DNA of 64,000 nt from Bacteroidales bacterium (GTDB lineage Bacteria > Bacteroidota > Bacteroidia > Bacteroidales > P3), in contig JAFWOP010000028.1 of assembly GCA_017545365.1 (NCBI GenBank), forward strand, positions 1-64,000, read 5' to 3'. Shown piece by piece: positions 50,620-60,595 of the stretch. The notes beneath the pieces are model-generated. The model was not told the origin of the DNA. It was given only the letters and a program-made list of their open reading frames with translations, and searched no databases. A program made the position numbers and the translations under genes. Within the stretch, counting starts at the first letter, position 1. Each line of letters begins with the position of its first letter.

Positions 50620-53600
50620 CTACTCGTTGCGGCCGCAGCAGTTCTTGTATTTCTTGCCGCTGCCACAGGGGCAGGGGTCGTTTGGGGCTACCTTCTTCTC
50701 CACGCGGACGGGCATAGGCTTGGGGCGTTCGCCGGTTTGCTGGCGGGCGGCCTGGTCCATGGCACGCTGGGTGTCGGTGGCTCCGTCGCTGGAGCGGCTT
50801 TCGCGCATGTTGCGGTTGTCGCGGCGCGGCTGGCGGGCCTCGTGCATGTCGTTTTCTTCCTTCACCGGCAGGCTGGCACGGATGAGGAAGGAGCTAATCT
50901 CGCGGTTGATTTCGAGCAGCATCTTCTCGAAGAGGTTGAAGCTCTCGAATTTGTAAATCAATAGGGGGTCTTTCTGCTCATAGCTGGCGTTCTGCACGCT
51001 GGTCTTCAGTTCGTCGAGCTCGCGCAGGTGGTCTTTCCACAGGTCGTCGATGATGGCCAGGGTGATGCCTTTCTCGATGCTGAGCTGCACTTCGCGGCCT
51101 TTGTTCTCGTAGCTCTTCTTCACGGGGGTGACCACGTTGAGGGTCTTCTTGCCGTCGGTGATGGGGAAGGCAACGTTGACGTAGCGGGTGTTCTCGTAGA
51201 TGCGCTTGATGAAGGGGTAGGCAAGGTCGCTGATTTTCTGCATGCGCTCTTTGTAGGTGGAGTAGACGGCGTCGTAGAGTTTCTGCACGGCATCGTCGTG
51301 GCGGGCATTGAAGAGCTCTTTCTCTGAGAAGGGCACGTCGAAGGCGAACACGCGGATCATCTCCAGTTTGAAACCTTCCCAGTCGTGGTTCTGTATGGCA
51401 TCGTCGTAGATGAGGGCGCAGGTGTCGTAGAACATGTTGCTGATGTCGATACTCAGGCGGTCGCCATAGAGGGCGTTGCGGCGCTTGTTGTAAATGACGG
51501 TACGCTGGTTGTTCATCACGTCGTCGTATTCCAGCAGGCGTTTGCGCATGCCGAAGTTGTTCTCTTCGACCTTCTTCTGAGCCTTCTCAATCTGCTTGGT
51601 AATCATGCTGTGCTGGATGACTTCGCCTTCCTGCAGACCCATGCGGTCCATGACACTGGCGATGCGGTCGGAGCCGAAGATGCGCATGAGGTCGTCTTCG
51701 AGGGAGACGAAGAAGAGGCTGCTTCCAGGGTCGCCCTGACGGCCGGCACGTCCGCGCAGCTGGCGGTCGACGCGGCGGCTCTCATGGCGTTCGGTGCCGA
51801 TGATGGCAAGGCCGCCGGCCTCGCGCACACCGCCTTTAAGCTTGATATCGGTACCACGACCAGCCATGTTGGTAGCGATGGTGACATGCCCCGGTTCGCC
51901 GGCATGGGCCACGATGTCGGCCTCTTTCTGGTGCAGTTTGGCGTTCAGCACGTCGTGAGGGATGCGCTTCATCTTAAGCATCTTGCTCAGCAACTCCGAG
52001 GTCTCGACGCTGGTAGTGCCCACCAGTACGGGGCGGCCCAGGTTGATGAGGCGTTCGGTCTCGTCGATGACGGCCTTGTATTTCTCACGCTTGGTCTTGT
52101 AAATCATGTCGTCCATGTCGATACGGGCGATGGGGCGGTTGGTGGGGATGACCACCACGTCGAGTTTGTAAATGTCCCAAAATTCGCCCGCCTCCGTCTC
52201 GGCGGTACCGGTCATACCGGCCAGCTTCTTGTACATGCGGAAGTAGTTCTGCAGCGTGATGGTGGCGTAGGTCTGCGTGGCGGCTTCCACCTTGGCGTTT
52301 TCCTTGGCTTCGACAGCCTGGTGCAGTCCGTCGCTCCAACGGCGGCCTTCCATGATACGGCCTGTCTGCTCGTCGACAATCTTCACCTGACGGTTCTCGT
52401 CGACGATATAGTCCACGTCTTTCTCAAAGAGGGCGTAGGCCTTGAGCAGCTGGTCTACCGTGTGGACGCGGTCGCTCTGGATGGCGAAGTCGCTGTATAT
52501 CTTCTCCTTTTTGGCGGCCTTCTCTTCGGGCGTGAGGTTCTCATGCTCCAGCTCGGCAATCATGCTTCCGATGTCGGGCAGCTGGTAGAAGTTGCGGTCT
52601 TCGCCCAGGCCGGTGAGGAAGTCCATACCCTTCTCGGTGAGCTCCACGGTGCGGTTCTTCTCGTCGATGACGAAGTAGAGGTCGTCGTCGATGATGTGCA
52701 TATATTTGTTCTGCTCCTGCATGTAGAAGTTCTCGGTGCGCTGCAGGATGCTCTTAATGCCGGTTTCGGAGAGGAACTTGATGAGGGCCTTGTTCTTGGG
52801 GAGGCCGCGGTAGGCGCGCAGCAGCAGTTTGGCGCACTCCTCTTCGGGTTTGGGGTCGGGGTGCTCGGCGAGTCCGGTCTTGGCGTCGGCCAGCACCTTG
52901 GTCACCAGCACACGCTGGGCGTTGTATAGTTTCTCGATGACGGGCTTGAAGCGGTCGAACTCCTGGTCCTCGTCGTCTTTGCCGGTGGGGCCGCTGATGA
53001 TGAGGGGGGTACGGGCATCGTCAATAAGCACCGAGTCTACCTCGTCGACGATGGCGTAGTTGTGGCCGCGCTGCACCAGTTCCTCGGGGTTGCGGCTCAT
53101 GTTGTCGCGCAGGTAGTCGAAACCGAACTCGTTGTTGGTGCCGAAGGTGATGTCGGCATTGTAGGCGGCCTTGCGCTCGTCGCTGTGGGGCTCGTGCTTG
53201 TCGATGCAGTCGACCTTGAGGCCGTGGAATTCGTAGAGCATGCCCATCCATTCAGAGTCACGCTTGGCCAAGTAGTCGTTCACCGTGACCACATGCACCC
53301 CCTTGCCGGGCAGTGCGTTGAGGTAGACGGGGAGGGTGGCCACCAGGGTCTTACCCTCGCCGGTGGCCATCTCGGCAATCTTGCCGCTGTGCAGCACGAT
53401 GCCGCCGATGAGCTGCACGTCGTAGTGCACCATGTCCCACGTAATCATGTTGCCGCCTGCCATCCAGCTGTTGTCGTAGATGGCCTTGTCGCCGTCGATA
53501 TGCACGTTGTTGAACTTTACGGCCAGTTCGCGGTCGTGGTCGTTGGCGGTCACCACCACCTGCTCGTTCTCGGCAAAGCGTCGGGCGGTCTCCTTCACCA

Positions 53601-53940
53601 CGCTGAAGGCCTCGGGCAGGATGTCGTTGAGCACCTTCTGGGTCTTGTCGTACGAGTCTTTCTCAAGGCGGTCGATGCGTTTGTATATCTCCACCTTCTC
53701 GTCCACCGGCATGTCGTATTCCTCCTCAATGCGTTGGCGCAGGGTGGCCAGCTCGTTCTCCTCGGCCTCCACCTCTTTGTGGATGCGTTCCTTGAATTCG
53801 AGGGTCTTGGCACGCAGCTCGTCGTTGCTGAGTTTCTGTATTTCGGGATAAACTTTCAGTGTGGCATTCAGTATAGGCTGCACCTCCTTGAGGTCGCGGT
53901 CAGCCTTTGTGCCGAATAGTCTTGACAAAAAATTAGCCAT
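50620..53940 (-). CDS. secA: Preprotein translocase ATPase SecA
   Basis: An 1106-residue SecA, the motor that pushes signal-peptide proteins through SecYEG. Walker A ATGEGKT is at 192-198, the DEAD-type box [17 protein letters not shown] follows the [13 protein letters not shown] segment, and motif SVETSELL and the second helicase half with GRGTDIKL are present. The C terminus has the zinc SEC-C motif [17 protein letters not shown]. The length is typical for Bacteroidota, which carry a large insertion in the first nucleotide-binding domain (about 320-500). A -7 box lies at 54002-54009. It serves all the exported proteins in this window before their T9SS step. Confidence 0.98.
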   Translation of the reverse strand: MANFLSRLFGTKADRDLKEVQPILNATLKVYPEIQKLSNDELRAKTLEFKERIHKEVEAEENELATLRQRIEEEYDMPVDEKVEIYKRIDRLEKDSYDKTQKVLNDILPEAFSVVKETARRFAENEQVVVTANDHDRELAVKFNNVHIDGDKAIYDNSWMAGGNMITWDMVHYDVQLIGGIVLHSGKIAEMATGEGKTLVATLPVYLNALPGKGVHVVTVNDYLAKRDSEWMGMLYEFHGLKVDCIDKHEPHSDERKAAYNADITFGTNNEFGFDYLRDNMSRNPEELVQRGHNYAIVDEVDSVLIDDARTPLIISGPTGKDDEDQEFDRFKPVIEKLYNAQRVLVTKVLADAKTGLAEHPDPKPEEECAKLLLRAYRGLPKNKALIKFLSETGIKSILQRTENFYMQEQNKYMHIIDDDLYFVIDEKNRTVELTEKGMDFLTGLGEDRNFYQLPDIGSMIAELEHENLTPEEKAAKKEKIYSDFAIQSDRVHTVDQLLKAYALFEKDVDYIVDENRQVKIVDEQTGRIMEGRRWSDGLHQAVEAKENAKVEAATQTYATITLQNYFRMYKKLAGMTGTAETEAGEFWDIYKLDVVVIPTNRPIARIDMDDMIYKTKREKYKAVIDETERLINLGRPVLVGTTSVETSELLSKMLKMKRIPHDVLNAKLHQKEADIVAHAGEPGHVTIATNMAGRGTDIKLKGGVREAGGLAIIGTERHESRRVDRQLRGRAGRQGDPGSSLFFVSLEDDLMRIFGSDRIASVMDRMGLQEGEVIQHSMITKQIEKAQKKVEENNFGMRKRLLEYDDVMNNQRTVIYNKRRNALYGDRLSIDISNMFYDTCALIYDDAIQNHDWEGFKLEMIRVFAFDVPFSEKELFNARHDDAVQKLYDAVYSTYKERMQKISDLAYPFIKRIYENTRYVNVAFPITDGKKTLNVVTPVKKSYENKGREVQLSIEKGITLAIIDDLWKDHLRELDELKTSVQNASYEQKDPLLIYKFESFNLFEKMLLEINREISSFLIRASLPVKEENDMHEARQPRRDNRNMRESRSSDGATDTQRAMDQAARQQTGERPKPMPVRVEKKVAPNDPCPCGSGKKYKNCCGRNE

Positions 53941-54001
53941 TTATACTTATAATTTTAATATACAAAAACATACATCGTACAGTGAGGTCTGCACAGAAAT
54001 G

Positions 54002-54009
54002 CAAAGGTA
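54002..54009 (-). promoter_or_regulatory. -7 element of the secA promoter
   Basis: TACCTTTG on the minus strand, 62 bp before the secA ATG. No -33 TTTG is obvious; the expected position lies in the AT-rich edge of repeat R4. Confidence 0.55.
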
Positions 54010-54052
54010 CAAAAAAAAAGTGATATAAATTAATTTTCGCTCTTATGTTTTA

Positions 54053-54280
54053 TATGACTGATTTCCCACCAGCCTTGAAGAGACTGACTCTCAATAATGT
54101 TGCGAAAGTCAAGAGCAGAGCAAGTTCCACTTGCTTTGCCGAGATGCAGCGACGTCTCAGCAAAACACCGTAGATGCAAAGCGCAGTGCGTGACAGGAAA
54201 TGCTTTCAGTCGGCATTTCGGAGAAATGCGACATTGGGAAAAGTGAGTAAAAAATCAGCCATTTGTTACAATAGAGCGTT
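54053..54280 (+). repeat. Intergenic repeat family copy R4
   Basis: This copy has both ends: left ATGACTGATTT (54054-54064) and right AAAAATCAGCCAT (54251-54263), which are inverted copies of each other. Inside are CCTTGAAGAGACTGACTCTCAATAA, a CAAGTTCCACTTG hairpin, AAGCGCAGTGCGTG and GGCATTTCGGAGAAATGCGACATTGGGA, matching the CCCGGAGGGACGCGACAATGGG block of R1. AATAGAGCGTT follows, as after R1. It fills much of the 423-bp gap 53941-54363. Confidence 0.6.
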
Positions 54281-54363
54281 ATTATGTTGGATTGATAGAA
54301 ACTAGGAATGTGGCCGACACATAAACGCATTTGGGCATCCCCACATTAATGCGTGGGGGTGGT

Positions 54364-55155
54364 TCAGTAGTGGACTTCGACTTGAACGCCGTCGGCGGCG
54401 ATGAGGGTGTTGGGGAAGATGGATGTGGCTTCGGCTAGGAGGGGCTCGGGTTCTTTGTAGCGGGCGCTGATATGGGTGAGGAGGAGCTGCTTGGCGTTGG
54501 CCTTGAGGGCGAGAGTTGCGGCCTGCGAGGCGGTGCAGTGGAGCTTCTCGGCGGCGATGGAGGCGAAGGCATTGTTGAAGGTGCTTTCGAGGCAGAGGAG
54601 GTTGACGCCTTCTATATAGGGGAGGATGGCCTCGGTGTAGGCAGTGTCGGTGCAGTAGGCGTAACGGCGGGGCGGATTCTTGCCACGGGGTTTTTCTTCG
54701 ATGAGGTAGCCGTAGGTTGGGACAGAGTGTATGAGGGGGAAGGCACGGATGCTACAGTATTTGTTTTCGAAGAGTAGGAGGGAGCCTTCGGTGTGGGAGA
54801 GCTCGTGATAATGTACTTCGAAATCGAGGTGGCTGCTCGAAATTTCCATGATGGTCTGCATGGCGCGGGCTATGCCGGCAGGGGCGTAGATGTCGACGGG
54901 TGTTTTGTGGTTGCAGAGGTGCATGCTGCTCAGCAGGCCGGGGAGCCCGAAGAAGTGGTCGCCGTGGAGGTGGGTGATGCAGATTTGGGAGAGGGATTGC
55001 ATCTTCTGATGATATACACGTATTTGGGTTTGGGTGTTCTCGCCACAGTCGAGGAGTATGCGGAAACCGTTGAGGTTGACGATTTGTCCACTGCAGTGGC
55101 GTGCCGCGGTGGGCAGGGCGGCACCTGAACCGAGTATGGTGACGTAGTAGTTCAT
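54364..55155 (-). CDS. rnz: Ribonuclease Z
   Basis: A 263-residue MBL-fold tRNA 3'-processing nuclease. The zinc motif THLHGDHFFGLPGLL is at 61-75, GSGAALPTAARHCSGQ at the N terminus, an acid in YCTDTAY, and LLLTHISARY for the last His. Standard RNase Z is about 300 residues; this one lacks much of the exosite loop but keeps all visible ligands. Since CCA is not encoded in the tRNA gene seen here, the enzyme and a CCA-adding enzyme would both act. It lies 72 bp after the DUF4831 gene. Confidence 0.92.
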   Translation of the reverse strand: MNYYVTILGSGAALPTAARHCSGQIVNLNGFRILLDCGENTQTQIRVYHQKMQSLSQICITHLHGDHFFGLPGLLSSMHLCNHKTPVDIYAPAGIARAMQTIMEISSSHLDFEVHYHELSHTEGSLLLFENKYCSIRAFPLIHSVPTYGYLIEEKPRGKNPPRRYAYCTDTAYTEAILPYIEGVNLLCLESTFNNAFASIAAEKLHCTASQAATLALKANAKQLLLTHISARYKEPEPLLAEATSIFPNTLIAADGVQVEVHY

Positions 55156-55227
55156 AGGGGATGTGTTAATGCGTGAATGTGTTCATGTGTGGATAGGATT
55201 GAAGGATTTACACATAACACATTAAGA

Positions 55228-56376
55228 TTAGTCTCCATAATAGATGATGGCGCCGCTGATGGGGTCGAAGAGAGCTTTGAAATGGCAGCGGGGTAGGTCG
55301 ATGATGGGGCCGAACTGTGCCACGGGCAAGGTGACCTGATAGTCGAAAAGCTCGCACTGAAGGGTGAGGAGTGCTTGAGAGGGGAGGCGGTATTTGAAGG
55401 AGCGGGGTTTGCCGAGGAGGGGTTTGCGCTGGCTGCTGCTGTGGAGACGCACTTCTTTGATGGATTGGTCGGGGCGGAGGATGCAGGTGACGGGCAGGGC
55501 ATCGTAGTCGTCGCTCTCGCAGATGCCTTCAGCACGTGAGAAGTAGAAGAGCACCATCTGCTGGAGGGTGTCGCGGCTGTTGCTGGAGAGGTTGGGCTCG
55601 ATGAAGAAATGGACGGTCTCGGTGACAGGTTTGCCGATGAATTGCGCCATAAGCACAGCTTCTTTCTCCTCGATTTGTTTGAGCATCTGTACCTTGCCTT
55701 CGGGGGTGTATCGGTCGGAGACGGTGATGTCGGCACGGGTGTCTTCCAGCTCGGCTATCTCTTCGGCTGCGGCCTGGGCGCGCTGGCGTAGGGAGCGGGG
55801 GGCCTTCTTGGTAGAGGTGCCGGTGGGGTGGCCTGGGCGGTCGCCTTTGACGTAGAAGGTGTCGGTGCGGTCGTAGAGGTTGTAGGTGGGCAACATCTTG
55901 TCGGCGGTGGCGTTATGCAGCACCAGCTTGGCATCGGAGGGGGTGAGACCATCGGCGGTGTCGGAATAGGTGATGGTGCTGGCGAGGGCAGCGGCCGCCT
56001 CTTGGGGAGTCATGCCGATGGAGCGCAGGAGGTGGCGGTTGTCGATTTGCAGCGATATGCCGTTGGGGGAGACAAAGTAATAGTGGTCGGGGTCGGCGGT
56101 GACGTTGTATGAGGCTTCGATGTTCTTGATGCGGTAGGGCTTTTCGACGTCGAAGTTGTCAAGAGCGAGCATCTCGGAGGCGTATTGGCTGAAGACGGCT
56201 TCGCTGAGGTCGTAGTACTGGTAGGTGACGTCGACGCAAATCTGAGTGAAGGGCAGTGCATAGTAGAGGCCGCCGTATGAGGCTTTGCTGTTGTCGCCCT
56301 GGATGGGCGTTACAGAGTAGCAGCCGGTGAGGATTAGTGTGGCCGATAAAAGGATGGAGAAGGTTATTCGTTTCAT
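55228..56376 (-). CDS. DUF4831-family lipoprotein
   Basis: A 382-residue predicted lipoprotein (lipobox LILTGC) of the DUF4831 family, common in Bacteroidales. Recognisable landmarks are GGLYYALPFTQICVDVTYQ near residue 35, SVSPNG-type IDNRHLLRS near 110, and a C-terminal block LRPDQSIKEVRLHSSS then CELFDYQVTLPVAQFGPI. The second half is beta-rich. Function is unknown. It is 6 bp after the sodium symporter gene and thus in its operon, followed by rnz. Confidence 0.8.
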   Translation of the reverse strand: MKRITFSILLSATLILTGCYSVTPIQGDNSKASYGGLYYALPFTQICVDVTYQYYDLSEAVFSQYASEMLALDNFDVEKPYRIKNIEASYNVTADPDHYYFVSPNGISLQIDNRHLLRSIGMTPQEAAAALASTITYSDTADGLTPSDAKLVLHNATADKMLPTYNLYDRTDTFYVKGDRPGHPTGTSTKKAPRSLRQRAQAAAEEIAELEDTRADITVSDRYTPEGKVQMLKQIEEKEAVLMAQFIGKPVTETVHFFIEPNLSSNSRDTLQQMVLFYFSRAEGICESDDYDALPVTCILRPDQSIKEVRLHSSSQRKPLLGKPRSFKYRLPSQALLTLQCELFDYQVTLPVAQFGPIIDLPRCHFKALFDPISGAIIYYGD

Positions 56377-56382
56377 TGGGTA

Positions 56383-57867
56383 TTATTTTTTTCTGATTAA
56401 TAAGAGTCCGAGGAAGGTAAGCAGGCCGTTGAGCAGGAGTATCTCAAAGCCGAAATGGTAGCCCGTCCAGAGGGGTACATATAGTTTGAGCAGGTAGCAG
56501 ATGACGGGTGCAAGGATGGCGACGAGCGGCACCCAGCGGTCACGGAGGGAGCAGCGTGTGAAGAGGCCGAAGGTGAAGAGGCCGAGCAGCGGGCCATAGG
56601 TGAAGCCAGCGATGTCGAAGAGTGTGTCGATGAGCGACTGGTTGTGGAAGGGGCGGAAGGCCATGATGACTAGGAGATAGAGGGCGGCAAATCCCACATG
56701 CACCCATCGACGGGTGGCGAAGGTTGACAGCTGGCGGTTGAAGAGGGTGAACGTGGGCTCGTTCTCCTTTTCGGCCTTGCCGAAACCGAGGAAGTTGTAG
56801 CAGAAGGTGGTGGTAAGGGCGGTGAGGGTGCCATCGGCACTGGAGTAACCGGCCGCCACCATGCCGAGGATGAATACGACGGCGGTGAAGGTGCTGAGGT
56901 GGAAGGCCACGGCGGGGAATATCTTGTCGCCCACCACGGTGCCGGCCTCGTTGACGGGCAGGGGGAAGCCGCTGGACTGGCAATAGGCGATGAGGGCAGC
57001 TCCGAGACAGAGGAAGATGATGTTGACGACGATGAAGAGTAGGCTGCTGGTGAGCACGTTTTTCTGAGCCGAGCGGAGCGACTTGCAGGTGAGGTTCTTC
57101 TGCATCATGTCCTGGTCGAGGCCGGTCATGGTGATGGTGATGAACATGCCGCTGACGATTTGTTTCCAGTAGTACTTGCTGGCGGTGGGGTCGGTTTCGA
57201 ACACGCGGGTGTAGCCAGCCTCGGAGGAACGGCGCAGCAACTGCATGAGGTTGATGTCGAGTTCCTTCAGGATGAAGATGACGGTGACCACGGCGGCCAG
57301 TATCAGGAAGGTGGTTTGGAGCATGTCGGTCCACACCACGGTCTTCACCCCACCGCGGAAAGTGTAGAGGAGTATGATGGCTATGAATATCACTGCCGGC
57401 ACCCAGAAGGGGATGCCCCAGGATCGGAAGACGAACTCGTAAAGCACAAAGACCACCAAGTACATGCGCAGGGCAGACCCCAGCAGACGCGAGAGAATGA
57501 AAAAGGCCGCGCCGGTTCTCTCGGATGCAATGCCGAAGCGTTGGTTGAGATAAGTGTAGATGGAGGTGAGGTTGAGCTTGTAGTAGAGGGGCAGCAGGAT
57601 GGTGGCGATGGCCACATAGCCCAGCACATAGCCGAACACGAGGGGGAGGTAGGTGAACTGGCCGTAATAGACCCCGCCGGGCACCGACATGAAGGTCACA
57701 CCCGAAAGGGAGGCCCCAATCATGCCATAGGCCACGACGAACCACGGGGATTTGCGTTGGCCACGAAAGAATGCGTCGTTGTCTGAAGCTTTGCGAGAGG
57801 AAAGCCACATGATGCCGAAAAGGAGTAGCGTGTAGGCGGCAAAACAGATGAGAATGATGGTTTCCAA
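56383..57867 (-). CDS. Sodium:solute symporter (SSS family)
   Basis: A 494-residue inner-membrane symporter of the SSS family (relatives of SGLT, PutP, NanT). About 13 helices; the helix 2 region MIGASLSGVTFMSVPGGVYY and the central GLDQDMMQKNLTCKS match the family signature. SSS members import sugars, sialic acid, amino acids or vitamins with sodium; no substrate is implied by neighbours. It has its own -7 box at 57896-57903, making it the first gene of the unit that continues to DUF4831 and rnz. Confidence 0.9.
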   Translation of the reverse strand: METIILICFAAYTLLLFGIMWLSSRKASDNDAFFRGQRKSPWFVVAYGMIGASLSGVTFMSVPGGVYYGQFTYLPLVFGYVLGYVAIATILLPLYYKLNLTSIYTYLNQRFGIASERTGAAFFILSRLLGSALRMYLVVFVLYEFVFRSWGIPFWVPAVIFIAIILLYTFRGGVKTVVWTDMLQTTFLILAAVVTVIFILKELDINLMQLLRRSSEAGYTRVFETDPTASKYYWKQIVSGMFITITMTGLDQDMMQKNLTCKSLRSAQKNVLTSSLLFIVVNIIFLCLGAALIAYCQSSGFPLPVNEAGTVVGDKIFPAVAFHLSTFTAVVFILGMVAAGYSSADGTLTALTTTFCYNFLGFGKAEKENEPTFTLFNRQLSTFATRRWVHVGFAALYLLVIMAFRPFHNQSLIDTLFDIAGFTYGPLLGLFTFGLFTRCSLRDRWVPLVAILAPVICYLLKLYVPLWTGYHFGFEILLLNGLLTFLGLLLIRKK

Positions 57868-57895
57868 GGTGTCTTTTTTTATTTTTTTTGGATTG

Positions 57896-57903
57896 CAAAG
57901 ATA
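57896..57903 (-). promoter_or_regulatory. -7 element of the SSS-DUF4831-rnz promoter
   Basis: TATCTTTG on the minus strand, 28 bp before the ATG. A plus-strand -7 box faces away 30 bp further on, but the spacing is wider than in the interlocked pairs. Confidence 0.65.
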
Positions 57904-57933
57904 CTAAATTTTTTCCAATTCCGTTTTTTTTTG

Positions 57934-57941
57934 TACCTTTG
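57934..57941 (+). promoter_or_regulatory. -7 element for the YD-repeat-like gene
   Basis: TACCTTTG on the plus strand, 64 bp before the ATG at 58006. No clear TTTG is at -33. Confidence 0.6.
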
Positions 57942-58005
57942 AACTCGCGAATTAGCGTGAAAAAAAGAGGAAAAGTAAGTACAATATATTATTATATAAG
58001 TAATT

Positions 58006-58887
58006 ATGAATATTAAGCAGTTTCTGATTGCGACCTTATTCTTGGGATTATCGGGGTGTTTGGCAGCCCAAAATAACGACAATTTGCGTGGAAGAATCAA
58101 CGATAGACCCAACCAGGCAGTGCAGCGCAGGCCGGATGCTCCGACCAAGGTGGACCAGCACATGCCCGACCGTCTTTCCGACTGCCAGCGCGACGGCCTT
58201 CATGGCGAGGTGAAGAATGTGCTTTCGGTGATGTATGAAGCCGACGGACGCGCCAACAACGCTGGACGCGGCAGCATCTTGGAACGCCTGAAGACCGTTT
58301 ACAACCAGAAGGGGCAGCGCCGCAGCCAGTCCTATCTCTCCAACGAGGAGGACATGATTTTCAGAACGAAGTACAAACACGACGATTTTGGCCTGGTGAC
58401 GCTGGAGCATATCCTCGACCCGGAGGAGAATGTGATAGGCCGCACCTATTATCTCTACGATGCCGACTTGATTCTGACCGAGGTGTACGTGGAGGACGAG
58501 GAGAGGCAGATAGAGAGCCGCGTGCTTTATAAATATGACGCCCAGGGACGTGTCAGCCAGTTGAGTTATAACGACCATGCCAACAATGTTTTCCGTCGCG
58601 AGATGTATATCTATGGTGAGAACGACAATATATACAAGACTGTCGTCTTCAATGGCGAAGGCCAGAAGGTGCAAGAAATTCGTTACGAATACGACGAGCA
58701 CAACGAGCCTGTGAGTTCTACCCTCTACGATTACTACGAGGACCCGAACGAGCCTGAGCTGACGATTACCCTTTACGAGTACCGTTATGACGAGGAGGGT
58801 AACTGGGTGACCCGTTACGAGTATGTGCTAGACAACGACAAGAAGATTCCTACCTACATTGTGGAAAGGGACATCAAGTACTATTAA
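58006..58887 (+). CDS. Secreted YD-repeat-like protein
   Basis: A 293-residue exported protein (signal FLIATLFLGLSGCLAAQ; either a lipoprotein at Cys18 or cleaved by signal peptidase I). The mature part contains several short beta repeats with Y-x-Y-D-x-x-G cores, such as VLYKYDAQGRVSQLSY, EMYIYGENDNIYKTV, IRYEYDEHNEPVS and YEYRYDEEGNWVTRYEY, as in RHS/YD-repeat and DUF4595-like proteins. It is too short for an RHS toxin shell and has no toxin tip. A terminator follows at 58905. Function unknown. Confidence 0.72.
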   Translation: MNIKQFLIATLFLGLSGCLAAQNNDNLRGRINDRPNQAVQRRPDAPTKVDQHMPDRLSDCQRDGLHGEVKNVLSVMYEADGRANNAGRGSILERLKTVYNQKGQRRSQSYLSNEEDMIFRTKYKHDDFGLVTLEHILDPEENVIGRTYYLYDADLILTEVYVEDEERQIESRVLYKYDAQGRVSQLSYNDHANNVFRREMYIYGENDNIYKTVVFNGEGQKVQEIRYEYDEHNEPVSSTLYDYYEDPNEPELTITLYEYRYDEEGNWVTRYEYVLDNDKKIPTYIVERDIKYY

Positions 58888-58904
58888 TAGTTGCTTAGAA
58901 TAAT

Positions 58905-58943
58905 AATGACGGCCTCAACATCCTGTGTGCTGAGGCCGTCATT
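58905..58943. terminator. Bidirectional terminator before era
   Basis: AATGACGGCCTCA / TGAGGCCGTCATT, a perfect 13-bp stem with a 13-nt loop. It lies between the convergent YD-repeat-like gene and era. Confidence 0.78.
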
Positions 58944-58967
58944 GTTTGATGGCGGTTGCCGCAAACG

Positions 58968-59846
58968 TCAGTCGGTCTGGTAGCCGAACTGCCGCAGGGC
59001 ACGGTCGTTATTGCGCCAGTCCTTCATCACCTTGACGTAGATGTTGAGGAAGCATTTCTTGCCGGTAAATTCCTCGATGTCTTTGCGGGATTCGATGCCC
59101 ACCTTTTTGATGGACATGCCTTTGTGTCCAATGAGGATGGCCTTCTGCGACTCGCGTTCGACATAGATGACGGCGCCGATATTGTCCACCCCTTCTTTCT
59201 CTTCGTAGCTTTCGACGGCCACCTCGCAACTGTAGGGAATCTCTTTCTGGTAATAGAGGAGGAGCTTCTCGCGAATGATTTCGCTGACGAAGAAGCGCAT
59301 GGAACGGTCTGTGAGCTCGTCTTTGGGGAAATAGGGTGGGTTCTCGGGGAGGAGGTCTATGATGTGGTCGAAGATGGTGTCGATGTTGAACCGTTCGGTC
59401 GCTGAAGCAGGCACGATGACGGCCCGGGGTATCTGGTTGTGCCAGTAGGCCATCTTGTCGCGGATGGTTTGCTGGTCGCTGAGGTCAATCTTATTGATGA
59501 CAAGGATAACTGGGGCCTCAGAACGGATAATCTTCGACAGCACCTCTTGATTCTTGAATGTTTCGCCAATCTCGGTGACGAGGAGGAAGAGGTCGGCATC
59601 CTCCAACGCACTGTGGACAAAGCCCATCATCTGCTCGTGCAGTTTGTAGTGAGGGTTGACAATGCCAGGGGTGTCGGTGTAGACTATCTGGAAGTCCTCA
59701 CCGTTGACTATGCCCATGATGCGGTGGCGGGTGGTCTGCGCCTTGCTGGTGATGATGCTCAGCCGTTCGCCAACGAGGGCGTTCATGAGTGTCGACTTGC
59801 CGACGTTGGGGTTGCCGATGATGTTTACGAAACCTGATTTGTGCAT
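58968..59846 (-). CDS. era: GTPase Era
   Basis: A 292-residue ribosome-assembly GTPase. G1 GNPNVGKST (11-19), G2 AQTTRHRIMGI, G3 DTPG, G4 NKID and G5 SA are in order, followed by a C-terminal KH RNA-binding domain with a VILIGHKGMSIKKVG-like loop (KAILIGHKGMSIKKVG). Era binds 16S rRNA and helps mature the 30S subunit. It lies 89 bp after rplY with an AT-arm hairpin between them. Confidence 0.97.
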   Translation of the reverse strand: MHKSGFVNIIGNPNVGKSTLMNALVGERLSIITSKAQTTRHRIMGIVNGEDFQIVYTDTPGIVNPHYKLHEQMMGFVHSALEDADLFLLVTEIGETFKNQEVLSKIIRSEAPVILVINKIDLSDQQTIRDKMAYWHNQIPRAVIVPASATERFNIDTIFDHIIDLLPENPPYFPKDELTDRSMRFFVSEIIREKLLLYYQKEIPYSCEVAVESYEEKEGVDNIGAVIYVERESQKAILIGHKGMSIKKVGIESRKDIEEFTGKKCFLNIYVKVMKDWRNNDRALRQFGYQTD

Positions 59847-59858
59847 GTGTGGAAAAGT

Positions 59859-59921
59859 AAAAGGTAAAAACTAAAACCTGGCCGGCACATGCTGGAACCA
59901 AAGTTTTAGTTTTTACCTTTT
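59859..59921. repeat. Perfect 19-bp AT-arm inverted repeat with TGGCCGGCAC core
   Basis: AAAAGGTAAAAACTAAAAC (59859-59877) and GTTTTAGTTTTTACCTTTT (59903-59921) are perfect reverse complements around a 25-nt centre CTGGCCGGCACATGCTGGAA. It is the best member of the hairpin family seen at 1654-1707, 18318-18399, 19340-19410 and 32300-32340, and lies between rplY and era. Confidence 0.7.
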
Positions 59922-59935
59922 AGTTAATACTAGGG

Positions 59936-60517
59936 TTATTCGGCTTCGACTACTTCATTCTCGCCGGTAGCAGCTGCGCGGGTGCTGTTGACAACAACGA
60001 CCTCGCTGCTCTTCGGGTTGAGGATTTCGTATTTCTCAGCGGCGATATCCTGCACTTTGCAGCGCTGTGCGATGTCGAGGTTGGTGATGTCGACCAAGAT
60101 TTCGCTAGGCATGTCGGCGGGAAGGGACTTCACGTTGAGTCTCTTCTGCTTGTAAACCAGCTTACCGCCCTTCATGACGCCTACGGAGGTGCCAGTGGTG
60201 TGGACAGGAATGGACATGACGATGGGCTTGTCGTCGCTCAGCTCGTAGAAGTCGCAGTGGTAGACAATCTCGGTCACGGGGTGGAAGTCGATGTCTTTCA
60301 GCATGGCGCGGTGCTTGGTGCCGTTGAGGTCAATCTCGACGAAGCAGGGCTCCGGGTTGAAAAGGATGCGCTGGAACTCGGTTTGGGGGACGGCGAAAAG
60401 ATACTGCTCGCCTTTACCATACATAACGCAAGGCACCTTGTCTTCACGACGCAAAGCCTTAGCATCTTTTTTCCCTACGTTCTCGCGGAGAGAACCGCTC
60501 ATTGATACTATTCTCAT
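59936..60517 (-). CDS. rplY: 50S ribosomal protein L25/general stress protein Ctc
   Basis: A 193-residue L25/Ctc-type protein that binds 5S rRNA. The N-terminal L25 domain (about 5-95) has ENVGKKDAKALRREDKVPCV and YGKGEQYLFAVPQTEFQ; the C-terminal Ctc domain (about 100-180) has VHTTGTSVGVMKGGKL and PSEILVDITNLDIAQ. The tail is Ala/Glu-rich. The order prs-rplY with 78 bp between them is common in Bacteroidota. Possibly MSGSLREN is the true start; the ATG at 60517 is only five codons upstream. Confidence 0.93.
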   Translation of the reverse strand: MRIVSMSGSLRENVGKKDAKALRREDKVPCVMYGKGEQYLFAVPQTEFQRILFNPEPCFVEIDLNGTKHRAMLKDIDFHPVTEIVYHCDFYELSDDKPIVMSIPVHTTGTSVGVMKGGKLVYKQKRLNVKSLPADMPSEILVDITNLDIAQRCKVQDIAAEKYEILNPKSSEVVVVNSTRAAATGENEVVEAE

Positions 60518-60595
60518 TGTGTTGTTTGTTTTTTGGGGGAGACCCCCGGGTTAATATGAATTGTTGGTTGTTAAAATTGAGTTTTCAAGGTTCTA

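Noticed and set aside
51385..52929. 514-codon open frame on the plus strand
   Set aside because: Antisense to secA, whose sequence is unmistakable.
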